Below are positions 1-17,103 of a DNA stretch of 64,000 nucleotides, one piece after another. The notes below the pieces were generated by a model that ran no database searches, was not told the origin of the DNA, and saw only the letters and a list, made by a program, of their open reading frames with translations. The stretch is from assembly GCA_037389465.1 (NCBI GenBank), contig JAZARR010000123.1:1248501-1312500 (forward strand). Reading direction: 5' to 3'. Every line of letters begins with the position of its first letter. Position 1 is the stretch's first letter. This stretch comes from Baylisascaris procyonis (lineage: Eukaryota > Nematoda > Chromadorea > Rhabditida > Ascarididae). A program made the position numbers and the translations under genes.

Positions 1-806
1 GAGACGCGAACATGACAATAATTGCAACTGTACGTGAAGATGCACGCAAAACAAGCTGCAGCATTGCAAATTACAAAATTATTTCACCTGAAAGGTTTTT
101 TAAAGTTTTTTCATCCAAGCTGGAACAAATAAATTCATTCTGCAAATTCATTTAAGCAAATATATTAAGTCAAAGTCATCTATCATACAAACGTTTATGG
201 CGAATGAGAGTATGATTTACCTCGATGGTCCATCTCCCTGATTTCCACCGATCGTTAGATTTTGATGGTTCGTGAAGTCATTTGTACTGCAAAATTAACG
301 ATCAGTTGTAATCTGTTGAAAGGTGCTGTGCATATTAAATGACGATCAAATAATCGTAAATCCTTGCACCAATTGAATAGAAGAACAGCTTCTATATGCA
401 CAAAAAATAACGAAAAAAATAATGCGACGAGAGAGGAGAAGAATAACGCAGTCATCACGAAGCGAATCAGGCAAGTCGAGTAAAAAATGGAAAAAAAACG
501 TCGCTCGAAAACTTTTGGAAATTTATCTATGCAGCTTTAAAAGTTGAACGTGATACAATAGTCAGCAAATTTTTGGAAAAAGATATGGCGTAAAAGGCTG
601 ATGGCAGAAAAGTTCCCCGATATTGTAAGGTTAACTATTAACGAAGAGATTTCATTCATAAAAAGGAATTAATGCTTATTGCTTATTCACCTCGGCAAAA
701 TATTCGTGGCGGTCACAGCTAAATCGAGGCTGACCTCAGTGGAAACCATAAGTGACTGCAACTGTCGCACTACGTCTCGCGTCCATGCCGCGTAAGCACT
801 AGCCAC
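1..806 (-). CDS. Partial gene of unknown function, three exons, runs off the left edge
   Basis: Three consecutive exons fit together in phase: 806-691, 286-221 and 55-1. Exon 806-691 follows an ATATCAG acceptor, starts in phase 0, reads [20 protein letters not shown] and onward through [17 protein letters not shown], and ends at a GAG|GTGAAT-type donor in phase 2. Exon 286-221 follows TTTTGCAG, reads [20 protein letters not shown], and also leaves in phase 2. The last exon follows CTGCAG and stays open to the window edge. The peptide is helical and polar; I do not recognise the family. No start codon was found. It may be the 3' continuation of the RING/B-box gene upstream (2066-6026), because exon 5 of that gene could leave in phase 0 at a GTTTCG donor. 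No function is assigned. Confidence 0.5.
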
Positions 807-2065
807 CTGATATGGGACAAGAGCCATTCACATGACAATCGGATGCTATTCACCTCCAAACAAACTGCACAAATCTTGGAAAAAAGGAAAACGGAAATAG
901 GAAGCTCAAGAAAATAAAAGTGACTGACACTGGATAATTAATTTCTATGAAAACCTCCTGAATTCCTATGAAAACCTTCTCAACAACTCATATTTTCCTT
1001 GAACGAACGAAAATTTTTTCGCTGAATAAGGTCACAGATGCATCCAGTCAGAACTGCGAAACATAAACGACACACATTGTTGATTACACCAAAATTTAGA
1101 GAGCGCACCCGCCCTCTAAGATAAATCTCGACCCGAATTGGAGGTCAGGCTAAATAACATCACGAACAGAACGTTTAACACTTTTAAATGGAACAAATAG
1201 AATAATATTCGTGTATTTAGCTGAAAGGGATTGGTTTGTGATACAATACGAATGGGCGAGCTTAGCTCGGTGCCCTCAAGGCGGTATTAGCACTTCTACA
1301 TGTCAATAACGAATATGAATGTTCAACAAGACATACCTCTCGCGGAATATATGACGTTGTCTTGGATTATTTGAAAGTGTTCCCATCAAATGTGTTACTT
1401 GTCTATGTTATCTTTAAATGTTCGAATGAAAACGACTTGTTTTATATTTGAATGAATTTAACATTGCAGTCAGGATTAACCGCCCTGTCACTAACAAAAA
1501 TGCGCTATGGCGCTTTTGCTAAGGGTTGAGTTCGACACCTTTATGTGTATACCATCCGAAAGGCTTCAAAACGACTACGCTTCTCATCGCTCAGATAAAC
1601 GACTCCTTAGTCAACAACTGAAGGTGCACAAAGTTAAAACGATAGAAGGTTTTCCAAAGATTATAGGCATCGTTATTTCCGATATCTCTAAAAATCGCTA
1701 GCTGAGATTTATCATTTGCATGAAATCGAAGAAAATGCTAAGCATCAAACGTATCAATTTCCTCGAAAATGGTAAAGCAATAAACGAACAATGAGATAAA
1801 GAAAAGCGAATAAAGATAACTTACAGCACGAGTACTTCCCAAAGTTACTTACTTACTTAGTAAGTAATTAAGTGAGTAAGTAAAAATTCTAAGTAAAAAG
1901 TAAAAGTAATAAGATAACATATATGGAAAAATGGGGCAAAAAACCCTCTGATTTTGACTGAAAAGCTTTTCATGAAGTTTACGACACTGATATTATCACT
2001 TTTCCTCATCACATCGCTTTCCACGCATCATAAAGTCTGTATCCTAATATCACATCGTAAGGATC

Positions 2066-6026
<3,961 letters not shown>

Positions 6027-6101
6027 TATGAATTATTTGTCGTGAAAACAACTGCAATCAGCGATACTGCCAATCCTCTTCAATTCACTCATAACTCGTC
6101 T

Positions 6102-9100
6102 TTACAAGACAATTGATTTCAGTAAATATCTGATCATAAACACAGCACATTTGTCAATAAATTGAGTGCAAATGCGACAAAAATAAATCGAATTCTGATT
6201 GTTGAATAAATTAATATGATATGTTAGCAAAAGATGGCATCCCCGCCATTGCTGAGATCCTCTTCCTATCATCTTGAATTCTGTTGTCTTTGATTCCATA
6301 GTGCTCTATAAAAGTACCCCTTCTTTGCAGTCACATACATCTCTTTAGTGATAACATCATGATGTTCCTACCTAAAATTCATTAGGCCCTTTTAGGGCAA
6401 CCAAAAAATTCAATGAAGTGAATTCATGTTTATTTAAACAGTGGACAGGGAGATCGGAATTGTTGGCTCCACTCAGCCAAGCCACCCCGCCCAGCACCCT
6501 CATCACGCCAAGGGAGGCGGAACAAGTCCCTACAATCATAGGAGGAACGACGATGAATTGGTTCGTCAGCATCCAACGGGCAGGAGACGAGCCTAAGCCC
6601 TAACGTTCACGCGACCGACCTGCAAAAAGGAAAGGCCGACCTAAACACCACAGGAGCCAAATGGACCAGAGATGAATTGGGTCAGAGCAGGTGGAAGCGA
6701 TATGAAGAGACATGTATTCGTGATGAATGCGCTGTTCATTGAAATAAATAAAATAAATAAATAAATAAATAAATAAAGAATTCACTGAGTTGGATCGAAG
6801 CAGGGGTGTAAAGCCTACAAACATCCATCCATATAGAATAGTGAGCGCTTTTTTTATTATCGTCTTCCCATCTATGAGAGTGATTGACGTGTTGAGCACT
6901 ATAGCAGAAATGCAAATCGCACAATCATTTCTAGCATGCTTATTGACGTGTATAGAAAGAGCTATATTTTAGTGGCAATGTCTGTAGATCGCTTATCGAT
7001 GTTTAAACCTTGCATTTCATACGATTTACCTCTGTACCATCAAAGAACTTTGAGTGTTTTCATCGAACAATATTAATTGTTGTTTTCTGAATGTCGTTGA
7101 TTCTGCATCAAGAAAAAGAAAGAATCTTTGTTAAAATAGGATGAAAATGATCTGCATATATGAGCATTGAATAAATCAGATCTAGGCGAATAAATCAAAC
7201 CTGCAGGTTAACAAGTTTTTGCAGACAAAAAAAAAACAGTTCTTCCGTCCTTAAAAAAATATACTTCGTAATATTTTTTTTCATATTCATAAATGTTGTT
7301 AATGAATTGGAAAATAAACACTTCACAAGCAAAGCATTGAGTCAAGCACTGAGATCATCAAAGAATACGTTTATAGACGACTATTGGCATATGCATTAAA
7401 TGCGTTATTACACATTTTAAAAGGCATATTTTATGGCAGCTTGCAATGTATGTATACCTGCATGCTCGAGTGTCATGATCGTTGAAAAGATGAGCTGATG
7501 AGTAGCGCTCTCTCAATCTTGAGAGAAATTTGTTTAAGGAAATGTTATGTTTGTTGGCTTTCGGGAATCGAGAACTTCCCAACGACTTATGCAATAGCGT
7601 CGCGAAGCAAAGTCGAAAATAAAGATGCAATAAAAGACACCTACTTATCCACTTATGTCTACTCTGTGATCGAATCTTATTAAGAGTATATAGCCAATCA
7701 TCGATGACTATTTCTAATTATACTTCATATTTATGAATTAGCATAAATAATACGCAAAAAAATGGATCCGAACATAAAATGAGGGAAGTCATTGAAAGGA
7801 TCTATTCGGGTTTATGGCCCATCAATTGCTATCTTACGTCTGCTTATATATCCGTATATCTGCCATTTTGAGCGAATTGCCACTTATAATGAATATTTTC
7901 GTTTGTTGAATTGGCAATGCGAGTAGCTAGATTTGTTTTAAAGAAATTTCACAGAAAATTACCTATGTAATATGCATTTCCAGCAAGATCATTTCTTTCT
8001 TCGAACTGCTTTTCCAACATTTCAATGTGACTATGAAGTTCCTAAAAGAACACTTTAGTAGATATATAAAGACAAGTTAAATGGCGTAACGCATGAAAGT
8101 GACATCATATGTGCTTTTCATAATTTCTGTGCTAGACCGACCTGTTACTTAAACGATCTTTAAAAGGCGAATTCGTTAATATGGGATGCATTTTCCCATG
8201 CAGTAGTCCATTTACTCAAGCATTAAGAGCATTAAGAACTAATCAAAAGTAGCAGCGACAGTTTGAGAACGTAGCTGATGCAATTTATAAAGGGTGTTTG
8301 CATATTTTTGCGAGCATTGCGGTCTATCTTCTTCCATCTCGATTCATCGAACATTCTACATAGAACGCATAACCCTCAGATGCCACCCATATAGATATAT
8401 TAAGATTGCCTGAATCTAAAAGCAGGTGTCTCTTTGCCCTCACCCCCAATAATATGCAGACAGATGATGGTATAATAATATGCAGCTAAGGTGATTATAA
8501 GGCGAGAAAAAAAAACTACATTCAAAATGAAAGAGACCGTAACGAAAGTGAGCACAAGTTAGGGTTGCAACTGCAAAGAGGAAGGAATTGGAGATGAGAT
8601 GAGAGGGAAGCGATCATGGGAGAATCACATGACGTTTTACATAATTTTTTATGTCGTTAGCAATCTGTCTCTATCATGCTCTCACTCTTCATCATATTCA
8701 CTGTCCTATCTCTGATTTATTTGAAAGTTTTTCGCTTGTTACCGTAATCCATATCGTTGCATTTATCGAAGTAGAATTCAAAGCAAAAAGGATTTGCAAA
8801 GGTGAGGCAAACGCAGCGACGCCTAACATCACGAGCGTTTTTTTTTTTGTGATTGCGATCATGACTGCTGTTTAATATTTGAATGGTGCGTAGGAGAAGG
8901 TTAGACGAGTTGGATGAGTAAAATATGAAAATAAAAATCATTGAAGATTATCGCCAAATAATAAATGAATAAATGTAGCAAATATTTTTGAGGTTTTATA
9001 AAAGAGAAGAACAAAATGTAAAAACAATAAATTAGTAAACAAAGTTTTGCTAAATGCTTAAAAGCTTTATAACGGTAAAATAAGTGCATAGATATGCTTA

Positions 9101-9442
9101 ATTAGTTATTATAATCGTATAAAACAAAAAGATATGTAGACGCTTAAAATTCGAAAAGTTTCTTAATGGAAAAAAAAACTATGAGAAGTTAGTTTCAAAG
9201 ACAACTTAATTGCGCGTAGAAAGAGATAGAGAGAGACAGAGAGAGCGAAAGAGGGAGAAAAGTGGAAAGGAAAAGAAATGAAAAAAAAAACTATAAATAA
9301 AACTTATATTTAAAAATGCATGATAAATACAAAATTTACAAACGATGGCACTTACCTCATCGCCATAGTCCGCTTTGTTCCCTTTATCCAGAACAGGCAT
9401 TTGAGCAGTAGGTCTCAAGCCCCTTTTACCACCGATATCCAT
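6102..9442 (-). CDS. Small multi-exon protein of unknown function
   Basis: Proposed exons: 9442-9356, 8041-7963, 7102-7030, 6898-6823 and 6305-6102, about 172 aa. All phases agree (0, 1, 2, 0). Exon 1 begins MDIGGKRGLRPTAQMPVLDK and ends GDE|GTAAGTG. Exon 2 is a clear amphipathic helix, ELHSHIEMLEKQFEERNDLA. The next exons read STFRKQQLILFDENTQSS and AQHVNHSHRWEDDNKKSAHY. The last exon begins STMESKTTEFKMIGRGSQQW, becomes hydrophobic and ends in TAA. A TTCTTGTAG acceptor lies 11 nt upstream of the ATG with no coding exon before it, consistent with SL trans-splicing. Exons 1-3 are the best supported and the last exon the weakest. The family is not recognised. A retroelement 3' end lies in intron 4. 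The stop codon is only 75 bp upstream of the RING gene's ATG. Confidence 0.5.
6450..6778 (+). mobile_element. 5'-truncated non-LTR (RTE-like) retroelement 3' end, copy 1
   Basis: About 300 bp is closely similar to 47795-48090 in the same orientation, including the GC-rich block gccaccccgcccagcaccct. One frame ends with WTRDELGQSRWKRYEE, which resembles the C-terminal tail of RTE/LINE reverse transcriptases; this is an inference from memory of the family. The element ends in an (AAATA)/(AAAT) repeat (about 6738-6777), a hallmark of RTE-type 3' tails. gaattca occurs on both sides and may be the target-site duplication. It lies in an intron of the 6102-9442 gene, antisense to it. Confidence 0.65.
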
Positions 9443-9459
9443 TTCCTATCTCTACAAGA

Positions 9460-12010
9460 ACAGCTTGTAGCCCAATGTCGAGGGAAAGAAGTTAGGTGAG
9501 AATAATAATAATAATAAGGCATTACAAGTCAACGTGCACTAAAGACGTATAACACCGACGAATATATAACGCCAACTGCCAACAAGCCTTTAGGTATATA
9601 GAGGTTACCCTAAAATTTTAAATATTATATGAAACTGAATTCTAATATCCTAAGAGAAATATTAGTACGTTTAAGCACAATGTATTAGACGGTGATATAA
9701 AATTTAGTGCTATATAGTGGAAACCAAAAGCATGTATTCGAGTAAATAGAATAAGAGAGACTGCAAATGAAATAAAAATTAAAGTTTTATTATTAAATAA
9801 ATACGTTGGTGACGGTCATGAAAATATCAGGTAAATTGAAACAAAGAAAAATAAAAGGTTTTGAGGAATATGCCAATAAAAATATGTGGAAAGTTATATT
9901 AAAATGTGAGAGTAAAGAGTTATAAAAACGGCGAAACGAACCATAATAAAGGAACAGCAAAGTCCAAAAATAGTGTAATATGTTTAAACCAAAAACTAGA
10001 GTATGTTTAAAATACATTTAGAAATCAAGGTATATCCAAAAAAAAGCAAGTTAAAAAATCGTATAGTTCAAGGAATAAAGCAAAAGATGAGCAGTAGTCG
10101 ACATCACGGGTAATGCTGATTACTGATCGATAAATGTAAGTGTCAATGTTGATGGTATAGACCGAACAATGCTGTTGTGGGTAGAGCAATATTTATATGA
10201 TCTATACTTGATGTAAAACCTATCGAAACAAAACGAATCACATTTAAGGTTCACTAAAAGATTCTAACAAAGAAATACTGATATAAGTACCGTAATAAAA
10301 TGGTAAAACTAACACATAGACGTCCTATAACAATAAACAAAGTAGAATTAAATAAATAAATGTTGGTCAATATTGCATCGTTATTAATGTAATGTTAAGA
10401 AGCGTTAATCAATAAATCCTTGTATACATCGTAAACTCAATCTTACTATGAGGATGTACGACCTGCATAGATCACAATACCCTTACGCCTGCATTGTTAA
10501 CAAGCGAAAGATACTGTTCAGTTCATCAAGAACTTTGTCAACCAAACTTTTAATACCTTATCTGTTAGGGTAGACGAGCTTATAGACTAATTCTAGGTTA
10601 CTAATTATTGCTTTATACAAAAAAAATTTTTATTAAAGAAACACTGAGATCTTTGTCATTTATAATTTTTTAGCAGTCCTTTACACTTACTAATAAAGTC
10701 TGCCTTAAATGAGCACAATTTACTAAATCTGCAGACTTGGGAAATTATAAGATTTTTGTGTATGAATGGTAGGATATTAATGGTGGGAGTGTATTTATTT
10801 AGTGGAAAATAAAATTGATCCGTCTTATTATAGACCCTTGAGTCAACACCGTTAAATGTAATATATAAGTTTAAGTCCAAAAAGTTAGCGGTATTCGCTC
10901 CCGCTATATATCTATGAGATATCTTTATTGTCCAAATAGTGATGTCTAAATTCCCAATTTTATTTGGTGTACATCTATTCCAAAATTGTTATAAGAAGGC
11001 ATTTTATTCGTAAATTTTTTTAGCTACATAAAAGCTTTAAGCATTAGAACATTCCTGCTAGACTTTCGTTAATTAAACGAAACGGTTTTTTGAGAGATGC
11101 GATTTCATTCAACAGTAATAACGATCGGATTTCATCTTTTTCATTTAGTCTCTCCAGGATTGTAAACTACTCGTTGAATATCCCTTCAATGATAGAGAAT
11201 AAACCGTTTTAGCAGCGAAAAGTATGCGAAGCATTTTTGTTGATTGTATCAACTATGTTTTATCGCTGATACGTTCATTGCCCACTATTCGCCCGATATG
11301 AAGCACTCGAAAGTTAAACATTCGTCAAAGGTGTAGATGTATGCATCAATATTAAACCTCTGTTGAAGCAATAAAGACGAAATCTACGAGTCTGATAACA
11401 TTTTACAGCTAAAAAATTTACTTTTTCCTCATTTCGAAGCAGCGCTCAATCCTCCAATGATTTGCATTATTTTATATTTCATTTAAGCGACAGCAACTCA
11501 TAAAAACGTAAATCAATTGCATCAATTTCAACGTTTGAAAGTAGATTATACGTCATAATTTCATCGTCACAACCTTTACGATTTGCTGGAATGATCTAGC
11601 GCAAGGGCAAACGTATACGCTTGCAGAGAAATTTTACTGCAATTCGCCGTTGCTAAAATTTGCAACGAACGGCTCAAAAATATTCAGAAATATGGCGTTA
11701 ATGGAATCGATAAAACAAATTTTTTACCGCATACGAAATTTGCATGACGCCAAACTTTAGCATCTCGCCCTATCATCTCCAAAATTGATGTTGTTAAACA
11801 TTGTGTCCACTGTGCTTCTTAAAGTTAGTCAGTGTCACAGAGGAATAGCTGAACTGAACCCCTTTGCACGCTTTTATGTGAATTCAGAGAACCAGTGGGT
11901 GGGAAAGCATGATGGGAAAAGAGTCCCGCAGATTAGTAATTCCCTGCACACTAGTAATTCTCCTATCATATAGAAATGCAATAGTTCGTAACTCATCTTT
12001 CATATATAGA
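9460..12010. other. Gene-free spacer between kinase A and the 6.1-9.4 kb gene
   Basis: AT-rich sequence with no exon-like segment flanked by good splice signals on either strand. A short ATA repeat lies near 9500-9520. The open frames present (for example 10656-10880 minus and 11785-11973 plus) are hydrophobic or have biased composition and lack acceptors and donors. The upstream regulatory region of the 6102-9442 gene should lie here, but no recognisable site was seen. Confidence 0.4.
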
Positions 12011-12016
12011 AATATT

Positions 12017-12022
12017 TTTATT
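12017..12022 (-). terminator. Polyadenylation signal of kinase A
   Basis: A minus-strand AATAAA sits about 62 nt past the kinase A stop codon, a normal distance for a nematode 3' end. No competing AATAAA is nearer. Confidence 0.6.
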
Positions 12023-12083
12023 TGTTGCATGCTTTCAAAATATTTTACAGAAAACGATGCACATTTCTAGCATTCATCTACGA

Positions 12084-15000
12084 TCAAGTTTTATGCTTTG
12101 AGCTTCTTGTTCTCGACCTGCCAATATGAACGTTCGATTCTTCCCAATCGTATGGATCTGCCAAATTTACCTCACAAACAGCAGCCGACTGAAATGAGGC
12201 CACTTCAGGAATGCGCAATTACCAATTCTAGTCTCGTTTGAAAATTGTTTTTTATCGATAACTTCTTCATGCGAATAAAGTCTTTCAGGAAAACGGTTGT
12301 TTGTGTTACGCTAAATGAGTTACGAACTATTGCATATACTTAGCCAATGATAATATTCAGCCTGTTCTATGAATTTTGTGTTGCTCTAAAGCGATCCACC
12401 CAAAGTAACACATTGCCAGCTTTATTGGCAGTTATGAATTCGAAATTCCATATCCAAAATGTTGGCAACGGTTATCACTCTCGTCAAACATCTTCAAGCA
12501 TTTAAAGTTGCAACTCTCTCATCAAGGGCATCAGAATCATCCATATTTTATATAATTTTCTTTTTTTTTTTAAATCCTAGTTTGGGAACTTAGGACACAG
12601 CCAACAAGTTCCTTAAATTCTCGTTGAAAATATTAATTATTTCGGTCCTTTTATTTGTTCGATCAGTGCAAACACTATAGTTTACATCAAGAAATGCTCT
12701 CCTTAGAAACCGTGCCATAGATAATCAAGAAATAGAAAAAGTAGAGTAACCGTTCGAAGCATTTCATAAATGAAAGAATAGTCGACTCGATCCTCATAGT
12801 GCAATGAGTCAATATAGTCCATAACTTTGCCGAATTCATCCTTACATTTCAATCCATGAAAAAGTTTATCTCTATGAAGATTACGGCATTCCTCTTTGTT
12901 CACTAATACTTCATTTTTGTCAGAAAATTTTCGCCAAGGTAATCCTAAAATAATGAATAACGCTTATATTCACACAATCAAAACTTCACATATCAATATT
13001 AAAACATATAGGCTTATCTATAAATTATTTTACTGTTTTACTACTTTTATCATATGCTTAATTATGCTTATTTGTATTTAATATTGTTATATTCAATAAT
13101 CCTGCAAATAAATATTTACTTGAAAATATACTTCAATGATTTTTGTTATTTTACAAATTTTATGAGAGTTATTCGTTCATTTTCTTGGATTCAGCAAAGA
13201 GTAACATTCTTCTCTGAAAAGAACTCATAGTGCAACAAGAGATAAAATGGTCTTTTTTTATAGAATTATCTTAATTTGCCAAAATCTCTGCAAAAATTTT
13301 TGATTTTTTGATACATATATGCTATATTCAACTGAATACTAGACTCTATGCCTTTCAATATCGAGATATCTATTCACTTCTAGAGATATGCCCCCTTTTA
13401 AATAAATAACGAGAAGCCTCGTTTCATGAAGTACTCTAAATTCATATTTCTGAATTTGTCAAGTGTTTCTTTCAAATTTTATTAAAATTTAATAGTTATT
13501 CAAGTCTCACTATCAGTTTATTTCATCCTTTCCTCCTTTCATCGATCATTCTCCTATTAACCAGCATATATTCTATGTTTATAAATTTCCAAAGATAGTA
13601 CTCAAAAAAAAAAAAAAAACGCAAATTCCTTCGTTGCGGTTCAAATGATACTTTCGAATGCTGCTCTATAGCCTTTTCTATGCATTTGGCCATACTCATT
13701 CAGTCATGCATAAAATATATTTAAAGACTTTCAAATAACATAAAATTACTAGCCATTGAATAAGACCAAATCGAGCAACAAGTAAAACCACGATTCACAA
13801 TCGTCTTTTGGGCCAAGTTCTTTACGTTTATGGCATGCTATTGCAGCGAATTTCACCGTTCCTTTAAATGCAACCGATACTCGTGGAGTCTTTATTTCTC
13901 CTTTATCATTCAGAATCCTTCTCGCTATGCCGAAATCCAAGATGTATATCTGAAGTTTCCCTTAGTCATAGTTCGATTCGACTTTTTAAACGCAGTTTCT
14001 TTAGTGTTTGCCAAGAGCATCGAAGCGTACTATATCATCTCTGATATCATCAGCAAGTTCAATGAGAGTAAAAACTATAAAAAGTTAAGACACAAATGTG
14101 ATCATCGATGCCAGTAAACATCGCCCTCCCACCCCACCCCCCCATCTCGTCATCCCACTTCGGAAATTTGCGTTTGCTTTCACCCCGTGCTTGCGTTGCT
14201 TTCACTACTGATGGCTAATTTCCGAAACGTAACAAAGAAAAACTTAATACTTACAACGCGGACTTGCTCGCCCAGACCAATCGCATAGTTGGCAGGCTTC
14301 AAATCACGGTGGATGAATCCATGCTTATGCAAATCCTCAACCGCTTCGAGGCACTGGATAGAAGCACCGATTCCTGTGCCCATCGTAAACACCTAACAAT
14401 GCGCATTACAGCAAAAAAAAAAAAAACGAGAATTCATATATGTATTGCTATAAGTCTTGCGGAAGCGCAAAATTTTTAACGTATTCCCCTTTGTCGATCA
14501 TCACTTATGCACATTTACTGTGTAATATGTGTTTGTTTAGAGAGAAAGATGTCAGCATGTGCTGAGAAAATACGAGATAGAAGATGGGAGCCATACGTCA
14601 CTTTTATACGACGGCAACAAAGTAAACATAACTTCAGAAACTTATTTTAGTACCGTCATGCGAAGAATTTCCGCCTTTCCCGACATTTGTCGTGAACACT
14701 CATATTTTCCACATTTCAGCTGTAGCATTTGCAAACAAATCACAAATCAACTAGTAAGATTCATCCTGTCTTTCTATTTGCATGATAAGTTTTGCAAATG
14801 TCTGTTACCTTATGAGGACGAATAGCCTTGAGGTCAGCGAGTGATTTGCCAACAAGTTGCATAACGAGGAAAAAATATTTCTCCTTCTTGCCACGATCTA
14901 TAATCTTCGTGAAGTGTGACTTATCCGCACGTTCACTCGAAACAAGCTTCAATATTGCGATCTGAAACGTTTGATCTGCAATACTTCCTCCATAACGAGT

Positions 15001-15984
15001 ACTGTATACAATCAAATAATATACTTAAACTACCTCGCTTAGCAACCTTTTTATAATTCTTTAAACAGTAATCGAGTACGTAAAGATAACTTCTACATCG
15101 TTTTGAATATGACCGCAGCCTGTTGTTATATCTACAATATTCCAGCCCCTCGCACTTCAGATTTGGCTGCAAGCAAAAAATTAAAGAGTACCTCCATCTT
15201 TAATTTTGAGTCCCTTCTTGTTTCGAGCTTTCTTTCAACTTTCAGTGCGTACTTCAAGCTCGAGTTGCTGGCATCTTCCACAAGATACACCGCACCGAAT
15301 CCACCTTCCCCAAGCATCTTTATAACCGCATACTTCGTGCGTGAGGACTCAATTATCGACCCCTGAAATTAGTTGGCGTTAAATGTGTCCATTACATCAT
15401 TTGAAAGCCGACTGTTCATCTCCACAACTAAATTACCGACATCAGATTTGCAGACAGCCGACTTCCATGAACGTCTCGTCTAATCCGAGAAAAAATTTTG
15501 CAAAAAAAAAAAAATAATAAAAAATAAAAAATTAAGAAAGCCATTTGGATCGACAATGCACTTTCGCCCTTATTTGGTGGAAGCATGAACGATCAGCATA
15601 AGCATACATTCATAAATTGCAGTTATTTTACATGAAAGGGCTGAACCCAACAAAACTTAACGATACTCTTCTGCGCATTTTGCTCTTGCAAGTGAATCGA
15701 TTCATTCTAATTCCATAAATAAAAATTTTCTAAGCATTCAAATAACGGATTCATCATTGGGCGATGCAATCGTAATCGTCAAGAAAATTAGACATCGGGG
15801 TCCTCACTTTCTGTGTACACCTCTTCACTCCTCCCTCCCCCAATCCCCATCCCCCCCTCCCATTGAACACAAGAGCACAGTCCGACAGACCAGACCCGGA
15901 AATGTCGCAAAAAAAGCAAACAAAAATGAACAGGTTACTGACCTCCTTTATGCCAAGATCATCATCTTCCTCACTTGTAGTCAT
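12084..15984 (-). CDS. TTBK-like Ser/Thr protein kinase A (CK1 superfamily)
   Basis: Seven exons: 15984-15943, 15362-15192, 14961-14809, 14392-14255, 13949-13754, 12944-12751 and 12188-12084, giving 332 aa, almost all of it catalytic domain. Seen directly: glycine loop LGEGGFGAVY (about 31-40), ATP-anchoring Lys55 (YALKVE), catalytic loop HRDLKPAN (Asp152), DFG (Asp173), and the CK1/TTBK-type activation segment FKGTVKFAAIACHKRKELGP in place of the usual APE. DDCESWFYLLLDL and GLPWRK then match the tau-tubulin-kinase branch. Family knowledge: such kinases phosphorylate Ser/Thr, and this branch is strongly expanded in nematodes. Substrates here are unknown. The start MTTSEEDDDLGIKE is preceded by a CTACCTTTCAG acceptor 44 nt upstream, suggesting trans-splicing. 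AATAAA lies at 12022-12017. Intron 5 begins GC (ATG|GCTAGT) where kinase B has GT. All catalytic residues are intact, so an active enzyme is plausible. Confidence 0.9.
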
Positions 15985-17103
15985 TTTGGCGAAAAGAACG
16001 ATGCAAGAGTAACGCAGCGCTCACCGCGCTGAAAGGTAGAAACACTGATCATTCGCAAAATGAATTCCCATATGCATTTCCATATGCAAATTAATTTATG
16101 CAAATTTAGCACAACTACTGGATGCCAAAACGAATATGGATATTTATCGATTGATGCTAATTTTGCGATTGCATCTTCCCGAATCGAAATTTGTATCGCG
16201 CAGCAATACCCTTATGTTTTTGTAAAATTTGCATATTATATTGCATTCATGGATCTAAGTCTCTTGTGTATCTCAAATGTGTTTGTGTTCAATTGTTCGT
16301 TTTAACAATGTGCCCCTATTTTTTTAACATAGTTCTATTCACGTTTCAGTTCTATTTATAAGCAGAAAATATGAATTCAAAAAATCACTCAGATATGGCG
16401 TAGGACAAAAATAAACCGTAACTCCTCCGTTCTACTATTTTATCATTTCACCTTCTATCTTTCTATCCGTTGATGTAGTGTTATCATTTAAAATTTCAAC
16501 TTGGAATTCTTACCTATTTGATGAGTGTTTTCGCAAATCTCATTTCATTCCGATTGATCTTTTTTCTTTATGAGCTATTTGCGAATATTTAATGCCACTA
16601 AAAAGCTTAGAAGTCGATTTTTTTTCTAGTCAGCTCAAGGGGAATCAATTTCTGGCAGAGGAATGTTGGGATAGAGTGGTGTTTATCAAGATGTCCAGGA
16701 TGATCAGTGCTCGGAATATTCTTACATATGGATAGGAATTATTGCTTTACTGCTTGCGAAGGCTACTTTTGAAGCCAGCTTTTCCTCCCGTACATCGTTA
16801 TGTACAACTGAAGATGTTCCCAAGGTGCAATAGGATCTTCAAGAGGCGGTAAATTAGGCGTTAAGCATTTTGTGCGAATTGCAGAAAGTTAACAATGGGA
16901 CTGTAATAGTCTATTTTTAAAAGCGCCTTCATTATACTCATCGGTACTTCGGAACCACCCACAAGCACACCTCTTCCTCCCGTCAATATTCAAGCAAAAT
17001 GCATCGCGTGTTATAGTCTGTCAGCGAAAATAGCTTCATACCCATCTTGACGTCTACACAAGCAAGAAACGATCATGTAATAAGGTTCTTCACTGTGGTA
17101 TAT

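Noticed and set aside
6418..6603. 61-codon plus-strand open frame with a Pro/Thr-rich start
   Set aside because: Part of the truncated retroelement copy and not conserved as a full frame in the second copy.
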